This document shows positions 1 to 5,176 of a DNA stretch of 5,502 nucleotides, one piece after another. Within the stretch, counting starts at the first letter, position 1. Each line of letters begins with the position of its first letter. Origin of the DNA: an uncultured Clostridia bacterium (lineage in GTDB: Bacteria; Bacillota; Clostridia; Oscillospirales; Ruminococcaceae). The notes below the pieces were generated by a model, which saw nothing but the letters and a program-made list of their open reading frames with translations, searched no databases and had not been told where the DNA came from. The stretch covers positions 1 through 5,502 of the forward strand of contig CALLQM010000435.1 of assembly GCA_938014855.1 (NCBI GenBank), in the 5' to 3' direction. The position numbers and the translations under genes are program-made.

Positions 1-552
1 CTCCCCTATTTGGAAAACTTTAATCAGGAAAATGGAACCGATCTCGTTTCCGCCGCGGCAATTCACTTTGAACCCCTCGGCGTATATCCCGGAAAATCAG
101 CAGCTGTCGATGCCCTGCCGGATAAAGCATCCATCGCTGTTCCAAACGACCCAACCAACGAAGCCCGCGCACTGCTCTTGTTGGAAAAGCTGGGACTGAT
201 TACCATGAAAGAGGATGCCGGACTTGAAAGCACTCCGCTGGATATCGTAGAAAATCCGAAGAACATTCAGTTTGAAGAAATTGAAGCTGCACAGCTCCCC
301 AACGTTCTGCCGGATGTTGATCTTGCAGTCATCAATGGCAACTATGCCGTTTCTGCCGGTATCGCAGACACCGTGCTGACTACCGAGGACAAAGAATCCG
401 AAGCTGCGAAAAAATTCGCAAACATCATCGCGGTAAAAGCCGGTGATGAAGAACGTCCGGAAATTCAGAAATTGGTGGAAGCTCTACAAAGCGAAGAGAT
501 CGCAAACTTTATCAGCGAAAAATATAACGGTACCGTAATTGCCGTCTTTTAA
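1..552 (+). CDS. metQ: Methionine ABC transporter substrate-binding lipoprotein, MetQ/NlpA family (5' end missing)
   Basis: This is the C-terminal 183 residues of an NlpA/MetQ-type periplasmic-binding lipoprotein. In Gram-positives such a protein is membrane-anchored and delivers methionine to the MetN-MetI ABC importer. The frame is already open at base 1 and reads LPYLENFN, which matches the family segment that follows the substrate-binding lobe start. The TTG at base 10 is therefore an internal leucine, not a start. Family-typical stretches are VPNDPTNEARALLLLEKLGLI (about window residues 48-67), DIVENPKNIQF (81-91), EAAQLPNVLPDVDLAVINGNYA (95-116, carrying the conserved AQLP and D-D-AVIN-NYA pattern) and a helical end with KLVEALQSEEIANFI. 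Full-length members are about 270 residues, so roughly the first 90, including the signal peptide and lipobox cysteine, lie outside the window. The gene is convergent with spoVAE and ends in TAA 5 nt before a terminator stem. Assignment to the family is firm; methionine as the ligand is inferred from family similarity, since metN and metI are not visible. Confidence 0.9.
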   Translation, partial: LPYLENFNQENGTDLVSAAAIHFEPLGVYPGKSAAVDALPDKASIAVPNDPTNEARALLLLEKLGLITMKEDAGLESTPLDIVENPKNIQFEEIEAAQLPNVLPDVDLAVINGNYAVSAGIADTVLTTEDKESEAAKKFANIIAVKAGDEERPEIQKLVEALQSEEIANFISEKYNGTVIAVF

Positions 553-557
553 GCATT

Positions 558-597
558 ACAAAACGCTCTGTCAAATTGACAGAGCGTTTTGTTTTTT
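558..597 (+). terminator. Rho-independent terminator after metQ, probably shared by the convergent spoVA operon
   Basis: A perfect 16-bp inverted repeat (558-573 paired with 577-592) has a 3-nt AAT loop, and a run of six T follows at 592-597 on the plus strand. It begins 5 nt after the metQ stop. Read from the minus strand, the same stem lies 8 nt beyond the spoVAE stop and is followed by a short, interrupted T-rich stretch, since the outer stem bases are ACAAAA. It could therefore stop transcription from both sides, though more strongly for metQ. Confidence 0.9.
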
Positions 598-599
598 GG

Positions 600-968
600 T
601 TAACCTTTTTCTTTCGGTTTAAAAATTGAGGCAATAATGAGGGAAAAAAAGATTGCGGCGGCGACTCCTGCCGCGGCGGAGGAAAGTCCGCCTGTGAGTA
701 CGCCAAGCAGTCCTTTTTCGGCTACTGCTTTTTTGACGCCTTTGGCAAGCAGATTGCCAAACCCAAGCAGTGGAACACTGGCACCTGCTCCTGCAAAATC
801 TACGAGCTTTTGATACCAGCCCAAACCACCGAGAATCACTCCCGCTACAACATAAGAAGTAAGAATTCGAGCAGGGGTCAGTTTGGTATAGTCAATTAAA
901 ATCTGTCCAATCGCGCAAATCGCACCGCCCACAAGAAACGCCTTAAGCAGCTGCATCCAAATACTCAT
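600..968 (-). CDS. spoVAE: Stage V sporulation protein AE (SpoVAE/SpoVAEb), DPA channel membrane subunit
   Basis: This 122-residue membrane protein belongs to the SpoVAC/SpoVAEB family and takes part in Ca-DPA transport across the spore inner membrane during sporulation and germination. Visible features are an N-terminal hydrophobic helix with FLVGGAICAIGQIL (11-24), a second helix around 36-50, the family's central loop GAGASVPLLGFGNLLAKG (60-77), and a last hydrophobic segment around 97-116. A short charged tail, KPKEKG, ends the protein. The length is close to the 116-120 residues usual for the short SpoVAE form. The start ATG overlaps the spoVAD stop as ATGA, which indicates translational coupling. 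A G-rich ribosome binding site (AGGGGGG, 977-983) lies 8 nt upstream. It is the last gene of the operon and is followed by the shared convergent terminator. The family is clear; the gene name follows from size and position after spoVAD. Confidence 0.93.
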   Translation of the reverse strand: MSIWMQLLKAFLVGGAICAIGQILIDYTKLTPARILTSYVVAGVILGGLGWYQKLVDFAGAGASVPLLGFGNLLAKGVKKAVAEKGLLGVLTGGLSSAAAGVAAAIFFSLIIASIFKPKEKG

Positions 969-1996
969 GAAACCCGCCCCCCTGTCTTTTGAGATGAGAG
1001 ATAAACCAAGTGAGCGATGGATGCGATGCTTTCGCCCTGTTGGAGTACCGTCGGGCTCATTAATGCGCCAGTCGCGATGAATAGAACATCATTGAGTGTG
1101 CCGTTACGAATCAGCGGCAGGATATGACCGCACATGACCGATGCAGAACAGCCACAGCCGCTTCCTCCCGCATGAACATCCTGTTTTTCCAAATCATACA
1201 GCATCAAGCCGCAGTCGGTTTGCGCATGCTCCAGTTGATAGCCGTCTTTCAGCATTAATTCACGAAGCAGTGTCGAACCCACTTTTCCGAGGTCTCCAGT
1301 AATCACCAAATCAAAATTATCTGCATTGGTGCCGGTATCTTCAAAAAAGCGTTTGATGGTCATAGCCGCGGCGGGAGCCATTGCCGCACCCATATTGTTC
1401 GCATCCGTAATACCCAAGTCTTCGATTGTTCCGATTGTTGCGGCACGAACATACGGCGGCGATTCGCCTTTTTCTAAGACAGCCGCACCAGCCGCAGTTG
1501 CCGTCCATTGAGCAGTCGGCGTTCTTTGACCGCCATACTCAAGCGGCAAACGAAATTGACGTTCCGCAGAACAGAAATGCGAGGATGTGCACGCGAGCGC
1601 TTTATTGACAGCACCGGACTCCAAAAAGATCGATGCAACGGTCATGCTTTCCGCCATGGTGGAACATGCGCCATAAAGACCGATGAACGGCATTCCAAGA
1701 TCGCGCAGTCCATAGCTGCTGCCTACACATTGGTTGAGCAGGTCGCCCGCAAAAATGCAATCGATATCTGCATTGGATAATTTTGCTTTTTCAAGCGCTT
1801 TATTGACCGCATCCTTTTGCATCCGGCTTTCCGCTTTTTCCCAGCTTTCCTCGCCAAAATAGCTGTCGTCGCTCGTTAGGTCAAACATGGATGCAAGTGG
1901 TCCCTCCGCTTCCTTTTTGCCGCCAATCGCGGCGGATGCACGGATACTGGGCGGGTCGTCAAATAGTATGGTATATTTTCCTCTTCGTTGTGCCAT
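965..1996 (-). CDS. spoVAD: Stage V sporulation protein AD (SpoVAD), DPA-binding thiolase-like protein
   Basis: This 343-residue soluble protein has the thiolase/ketoacyl-synthase-like fold. In characterised spore formers SpoVAD binds dipicolinic acid and works with the SpoVAC channel to load DPA into the forespore. Family landmarks are the N-terminal segment FDDPPSIRASAAIGGKKEAEGPL (12-34), the DLLNQ segment (85-89), IGLYGACSTMAES (105-117) with Cys111 at the position of the thiolase nucleophile, TSSHFCSAERQFRLPLEYG (137-155) with His140, ITGDLGKVGS (232-241), DCGLMLYD (261-268), and the glycine/cysteine-rich AGGSGCGCSASV (276-287). Bacillus SpoVAD is about 338 residues. I chose the ATG at 1996 because GAGGAGAG (2002-2009) lies about 5-8 nt upstream. 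A longer reading from TTG at 2011 would start inside that ribosome binding site. The gene lies 11 nt downstream of spoVAC and its TGA overlaps the spoVAE ATG by four bases. Confidence 0.96.
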   Translation of the reverse strand: MAQRRGKYTILFDDPPSIRASAAIGGKKEAEGPLASMFDLTSDDSYFGEESWEKAESRMQKDAVNKALEKAKLSNADIDCIFAGDLLNQCVGSSYGLRDLGMPFIGLYGACSTMAESMTVASIFLESGAVNKALACTSSHFCSAERQFRLPLEYGGQRTPTAQWTATAAGAAVLEKGESPPYVRAATIGTIEDLGITDANNMGAAMAPAAAMTIKRFFEDTGTNADNFDLVITGDLGKVGSTLLRELMLKDGYQLEHAQTDCGLMLYDLEKQDVHAGGSGCGCSASVMCGHILPLIRNGTLNDVLFIATGALMSPTVLQQGESIASIAHLVYLSSQKTGGRVS

Positions 1997-2007
1997 AATA
2001 TCTCTCC

Positions 2008-2451
2008 TCAATAAAGTTTGAACAGATAAACAATCAAACCATATATAATGCTTGCGCTGGTTCCATAAACAAGGACAGGCCCTGCAATGATAAACATTTT
2101 TGCGCCAAGACCTAAAATATAGCCCTCACTTTTAAACTCCAGTGCAGGAGCCGCCATTGAATTGGCAAATCCGGTAATCGGAACCAAAGTTCCGGCGCCG
2201 GCTACTTTCGCAATATTGTCATAAACGTTGAGTCCTGTCAGAAGAACGGACAAAAAGATCAGAGAAACCGATACAGCCGCGGCTGTGGTATCCTTGTCCA
2301 GTCCATAATTTTGATATAAAATACCCAAAGCCTGACCGAGTGTACAAATCAGACCACCAATTAGAAATGCCATTATAATATTTTTTAGCGATGGAGAATT
2401 GGGTGACGCCTTTTTTGCCATTTTATCATATTCATTCGGGGTCATTTTCAT
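2008..2451 (-). CDS. spoVAC: Stage V sporulation protein AC (SpoVAC), DPA channel membrane subunit
   Basis: This 147-residue integral membrane protein belongs to the SpoVAC/SpoVAEB family. SpoVAC of Bacillus acts as a mechanosensitive channel that releases DPA in germination, and it is needed with SpoVAD for DPA uptake. The N-terminus is hydrophilic and lysine-rich (MKMTPNEYDKMAKKASP). Hydrophobic segments follow at about 24-46 (FLIGGLICTLGQALGILY), 56-74, and 111-145, with the conserved loop GAGTLVPITGFANSMAAPALEF (85-106). Bacillus SpoVAC is about 150 residues. The start is set at the ATG at 2451, which has AAGGTGGT (2459-2466) about 8 nt upstream. A GTG at 2463 in the same frame lies inside that ribosome binding site and is unlikely to be used. 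SpoVAC is a paralogue of the SpoVAE encoded two genes downstream. It is the first gene of the operon, transcribed divergently from purA. Confidence 0.95.
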   Translation of the reverse strand: MKMTPNEYDKMAKKASPNSPSLKNIIMAFLIGGLICTLGQALGILYQNYGLDKDTTAAAVSVSLIFLSVLLTGLNVYDNIAKVAGAGTLVPITGFANSMAAPALEFKSEGYILGLGAKMFIIAGPVLVYGTSASIIYGLIVYLFKLY

Positions 2452-2486
2452 TATTAATACCACCTTAATAACATGAATTGCTAATG

Positions 2487-2515
2487 TATTTTCTGCAAAT
2501 AAATAAGTTTTATTC
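2487..2515 (-). promoter_or_regulatory. Candidate sigma-G-like promoter for the spoVAC-spoVAD-spoVAE operon
   Basis: On the minus strand GAATA (2515-2511) fits the sigma-G -35 consensus GHATR. After a 17-bp spacer, GAAAATA (2493-2487) matches five of seven positions of the -10 consensus CATWHTA. The -10 ends 35 nt before the spoVAC ATG, leaving room for a short leader that contains the ribosome binding site. In Bacillus the spoVA operon is transcribed by sigma-G in the forespore, so such a promoter is expected here. The -10 match is imperfect and the region is AT-rich, so chance is possible. Confidence 0.35.
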
Positions 2516-2520
2516 GGCTG

Positions 2521-2549
2521 TTGCTATTTCGACAAATTATTGATATAAT
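2521..2549 (+). promoter_or_regulatory. Sigma-A promoter for purA
   Basis: TTGCTA (2521-2526, four of six matches to TTGACA) and a perfect TATAAT (2544-2549) are separated by exactly 17 bp. Transcription would begin near 2556, giving a purA leader of about 140 nt before the GTG start. No PurR-box pair and no recognisable purine riboswitch core is visible between this promoter and the gene. The leader does contain a possible hairpin (2617-2652). Confidence 0.7.
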
Positions 2550-2616
2550 AATTAGCGGATTTCAATAAGTTTTTATTCCTAATTTGGATTCTTTTAAAGC
2601 GACAGCATGGCTATTC

Positions 2617-2652
2617 TGCACAATTCCACGAAATTAGATTTGGTTTTGTGCA
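2617..2652 (+). promoter_or_regulatory. Possible stem-loop in the purA 5' leader
   Basis: TGCACAA (2617-2623) is perfectly complementary to TTGTGCA (2646-2652). Inside this 7-bp stem, CCA (2626-2628) can pair with TGG (2641-2643) across a small internal loop. The hairpin lies between the predicted transcription start and the purA ribosome binding site (2683-2688) and has no T-run after it, so it is not an ordinary terminator. Whether it controls anything is unknown; a short stem like this can arise by chance. Confidence 0.25.
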
Positions 2653-2696
2653 CATGGCTGCGTTTGTTGTTGCAAATTTGTTGGGAGGTTTTTGTT

Positions 2697-3971
2697 GTGC
2701 CTGCAAAAGTTGTAGTCGGTGTTCAATGGGGAGACGAGGGAAAAGGAAAAATCATCGATATCCTCGCATCCCGTGCTCAGGTAGTTGTCCGCTCACAAGG
2801 TGGAAATAACGCCGGTCACACAGTTGAAAGCGAAGGGGAAACGTATAAACTCCAACTGATCCCCTCGGGAGTGCTTTACCCGAATACTCTATGTCTGTTG
2901 GGAAGCGGCGTAGTAATCGACCCTGTTCACATTCTCAAAGAAATCGATGGACTGGAGTCGCGCGGTATTTCCTGCGACAATCTGCGCATTGACCCCCGCG
3001 CACATCTCATCATGCCGTGGCATATCGCGCTTGATGGTCTGAGCGAAAAAATGCGGGGCAATTCCAAAATTGGCACAACAAAAAAAGGCATCGGCCCGTG
3101 CTATATGGATAAAGCGGAACGTTCCGGTCTGCGCATTTATGATTTGGTTCATCCGGATGTTTTCATGGAAAAAATGAAAGTCACCGGTGAAATCAAAAAC
3201 CGTCTGCTGACCGATTTCTATAAAGAACAGCCGCTGGATTTGGATGCAATTGCCAAACAGTATCTGGAATGCGGCAAACGTCTGAAAAAGTATGTTGCGG
3301 ACGTTTCGGTTCTCGCTTATAACGCCATTAAAGAGGGCAAAGAGGTTCTGTTTGAGGGCGCTCAGGGAACTTTGCTTGACATCGATGTCGGCACGTATCC
3401 ATACGTCACCAGTTCACATCCGATTTCCGGTGGTGTCTGCATCGGAAGCGGCATTGGACCGACGCTGATTAACGAAGTTTACGGTGCGGCGAAAGCCTAT
3501 ACCACCCGTGTAGGCGAAGGCCCGTTCCCGACCGAGCTGTTTGATGAGATGGGCGATAAGATTCGCAATCTCGGCAATGAATTCGGCACCGTTACCGGCC
3601 GTCCAAGACGCTGTGGTTGGTTCGATTCGGTCATCATGCGCCATTCTGTTCGTGTAAACGGTCTTACCGCAATTGCTCTGAACAAAGTGGACACGCTTAG
3701 CAATTTGGGAACTCTAAAAGTCTGCGTCGCATACAAAAAAGCAGACGGCACAATCATCCGCGACTTCCCTGCTACGATTGATGAGCTTGCGGAATGTCAG
3801 CCAGTGTATGAGGAAATCGAAGGATTTGAAGGCGATCTGACCAATTGCAAATCGTACGATGATCTTCCGGAAACCTGCAAACGCTATATCGAGAAACTCG
3901 AAAAAATTTGCGAATGCCCGATCAAAATGGTTGGCGTAGGTCCTTCCAGAGATCAAAACCTTGAGCGGTAA
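2697..3971 (+). CDS. purA: Adenylosuccinate synthetase (PurA)
   Basis: This 424-residue cytosolic enzyme joins IMP and aspartate using GTP to form adenylosuccinate, the first committed step from IMP to AMP. All family landmarks are visible: VGVQWGDEGKGKIID near the N-terminus, with catalytic Asp13 and the phosphate-binding GDEGKGK; NNAGHT with catalytic His41; GIGPCYMDKAERSGLR (second family signature); GAQGTLLDIDVGTYPYVTSS; TTRVGEGPFPTEL; GTVTGRPRRCGWFD; LNKVDTL (guanine recognition, NKxD type); and GVGPSRDQ at the end. The length equals the usual bacterial 425-430. The start is GTG at 2697, giving the canonical MPAKVVVGVQWGDEGKG, with GGGAGG (2683-2688) 8 nt upstream. An in-frame ATG at 2607 would add 30 non-homologous residues and has no ribosome binding site. 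The gene stands alone between two sporulation loci with its own promoter and terminator. Confidence 0.98.
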   Translation: MPAKVVVGVQWGDEGKGKIIDILASRAQVVVRSQGGNNAGHTVESEGETYKLQLIPSGVLYPNTLCLLGSGVVIDPVHILKEIDGLESRGISCDNLRIDPRAHLIMPWHIALDGLSEKMRGNSKIGTTKKGIGPCYMDKAERSGLRIYDLVHPDVFMEKMKVTGEIKNRLLTDFYKEQPLDLDAIAKQYLECGKRLKKYVADVSVLAYNAIKEGKEVLFEGAQGTLLDIDVGTYPYVTSSHPISGGVCIGSGIGPTLINEVYGAAKAYTTRVGEGPFPTELFDEMGDKIRNLGNEFGTVTGRPRRCGWFDSVIMRHSVRVNGLTAIALNKVDTLSNLGTLKVCVAYKKADGTIIRDFPATIDELAECQPVYEEIEGFEGDLTNCKSYDDLPETCKRYIEKLEKICECPIKMVGVGPSRDQNLER

Positions 3972-3988
3972 AAAATAGCTGTTATTCC

Positions 3989-4022
3989 ACAGCCGGCACC
4001 AAATTGGTGCCGGCTGTTTTTT
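3989..4022 (+). terminator. Rho-independent terminator after purA
   Basis: A perfect GC-rich 13-bp stem (3989-4001 with 4005-4017) closes on a 3-nt AAT loop and runs into six T (4017-4022). It lies 17 nt after the purA stop and separates purA from the downstream tgl operon. Confidence 0.95.
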
Positions 4023-4100
4023 CACGTTTGCCCATTCCTAGTATCTCACATTCTTTTATTCTGATACATTTTCATATTCTTAAAAACTCCTTTTTACGAT

Positions 4101-4150
4101 TGGATCGGAAACATCCTTGCATTTTTCAATATGATGTAATGATGGATCGG
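4101..4150 (+). repeat. Short direct repeat TGGATCGG upstream of the tgl operon
   Basis: The 8-mer TGGATCGG occurs at 4101-4108 and again at 4143-4150. The copies start 42 bp apart, close to four helical turns, and flank the candidate promoter. The arrangement could be a regulator's paired site, but two 8-bp copies in a 160-bp spacer are weak evidence. Confidence 0.3.
4110..4136 (+). promoter_or_regulatory. Weak candidate mother-cell (sigma-K-like) promoter for the 331-residue gene and tgl
   Basis: AACA (4110-4113) resembles the short AC-containing -35 of sigma-K promoters. AATATGATG (4128-4136) carries the ATA-nnn-T core of the sigma-K -10 consensus CATAnnnTA but lacks its first C and last A. 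The gap is slightly shorter than usual. The same bases also hold TATGAT (4130-4135), a fair sigma-A -10, but no TTGACA-like hexamer lies 17 bp upstream. The purA terminator lies upstream, so a promoter must exist between 4023 and 4180; this is the best candidate I see. Bacillus tgl is sigma-K-dependent, which motivates the search. Confidence 0.2.
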
Positions 4151-4180
4151 CCTTGAGTATCCAGCAGAAAGGAGCATAAC

Positions 4181-5176
4181 ATGATCAATAACCAACAAAT
4201 GAGCAGTTTTTTGGATGCACATAAAAAAAGATATGGAATCGAGCAGACAAAATCTGCGTTTTATAAAATTGCAAAAAATAATCAACAGCAAGCGGCTTTG
4301 CAGATTAATCAAGCAACCCTTACATTTCCGACCTTGTATGTTTTAATTCCGGAAATTCAAGCTTTATCGATGTACAACGTGCTAAACACCCGCAATGCGT
4401 ATGCCGTCCAATTCTGTGCAAAAATTTTGCATGACGATTCTTTAGCACAGCCCATTCAGATTCAGCCGGCCACTCGGGAACAAAAGTACCATGTGCTAAA
4501 ATGGATGTTCGTCACGGGCTGGCAGGAAGACGGTTTATGCAATCAGTTTGATCATATTTTAGATATCGTAACCGCCGTACTGATTAAGCAGTATAAAGAC
4601 CAGAGCATCCTTCCGACCATTGTGCATGAAATATTTGAGCGCAATCAAAAAGGATTCCTCGTTCACGACCTCGTTTGGAATTTCTATCAAGCACGAAACC
4701 CGAATGCACTCAAACTAGTGGCGCGTTATCTGCAGTCTTCCAACCCGGAAGATGTAAAATTAGCCTGTGAAATTTTGCACTTCACACCCGAAATTGAGCA
4801 GGAAGTACCCGGAAATCCCCACAGCAAATACGAGGCATATCTCAATTGGTTCCAAGAAAATCAGCCGTATTTTTATTTTTCCGGAGAAAGCATGCAGTGT
4901 TCCAGCGAACCGGAGGCATTCAAAATCGACCTTGACGCAAAATATCTCACCAAAAGTCGTCCCGCGGCATCAAATAAGAAAATCCATCCCCTCAACAAAT
5001 TTGAACAGGAACAACTCAAACAATTTAAAAACGTGCAAGATCCTGACCAAAAACTCCTTTCAAACTATTCCTGCCGTATGCACAGCCTAAATCCCCAGCT
5101 ATGGAATCAATGGATGCATTCAGATATCCATCAGCAGCTGCAAGCGGCAAAAAGTCAGGAGGGAAATGCACAATGA
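4181..5176 (+). CDS. Uncharacterised glutamine-rich protein, translationally coupled to tgl; possible spore coat component
   Basis: I do not recognise this 331-residue protein. It has no signal peptide and no long hydrophobic membrane segment, so it should be cytosolic, which for a coat protein means the mother cell. By hand count about 37 residues are Gln (about 11%) and 24 are Lys. Gln clusters occur at 5-6, 35-37, 319-320 and throughout the C-terminus. Residues about 124-200 look all-helical, with HEAT-like patterning (NPNALKLVARYL, then NPEDVKLACEILHF). Residues 216-260 are rich in aromatics (YLNWF, YFYFSGESMQ), and 261-331 form a polar Lys/Gln-rich tail with two Trp. Five cysteines (79, 120, 196, 240, 298) are scattered and form no metal motif. 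The ATG has AAAGGAG (4168-4174) 6 nt upstream. Its TGA overlaps the tgl ATG as ATGA, so the two are probably co-translated. A coat protein, Tgl substrate or Tgl-localising partner is inferred from context only. Confidence 0.85.
   Translation: MINNQQMSSFLDAHKKRYGIEQTKSAFYKIAKNNQQQAALQINQATLTFPTLYVLIPEIQALSMYNVLNTRNAYAVQFCAKILHDDSLAQPIQIQPATREQKYHVLKWMFVTGWQEDGLCNQFDHILDIVTAVLIKQYKDQSILPTIVHEIFERNQKGFLVHDLVWNFYQARNPNALKLVARYLQSSNPEDVKLACEILHFTPEIEQEVPGNPHSKYEAYLNWFQENQPYFYFSGESMQCSSEPEAFKIDLDAKYLTKSRPAASNKKIHPLNKFEQEQLKQFKNVQDPDQKLLSNYSCRMHSLNPQLWNQWMHSDIHQQLQAAKSQEGNAQ

Noticed and set aside
10..552. metQ-like frame as a complete 180-residue gene starting with TTG at base 10
   Set aside because: The frame is open to base 1, the TTG codes a leucine in a conserved family segment, no ribosome binding site fits, and the family is about 270 residues. 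The gene is truncated by the window edge.
1326..1780. Plus-strand open frames inside spoVAD
   Set aside because: They are shadows of the strongly conserved minus-strand spoVAD and lack ribosome binding sites.
1997..2011. SpoVAD start at TTG 2011
   Set aside because: The TTG overlaps the ribosome binding site that serves the ATG at 1996, and family N-termini fit the ATG.
2452..2463. SpoVAC start at GTG 2463
   Set aside because: The GTG is part of the AAGGTGGT ribosome binding site for ATG 2451.
2464..2482. CATGTTA just before the spoVAC ribosome binding site as a sigma-G -10
   Set aside because: It resembles the -10 consensus but lies so close to the start that transcription would begin inside the ribosome binding site.
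2607..2696. N-terminal extension of PurA from the in-frame ATG at 2607
   Set aside because: There is no ribosome binding site before 2607, the extra 30 residues have no counterpart in PurA, and GTG at 2697 has a good GGGAGG and gives the canonical N-terminus.
3714..4025. Minus-strand open frame of 103 codons across the purA 3' end
   Set aside because: It is antisense to conserved purA coding sequence and runs through the purA terminator, with no homology recognised.
4094..4312. Minus-strand 72-codon frame over the start of the unknown gene
   Set aside because: It overlaps the ribosome binding site and start of the plus-strand gene and shows no recognisable product.
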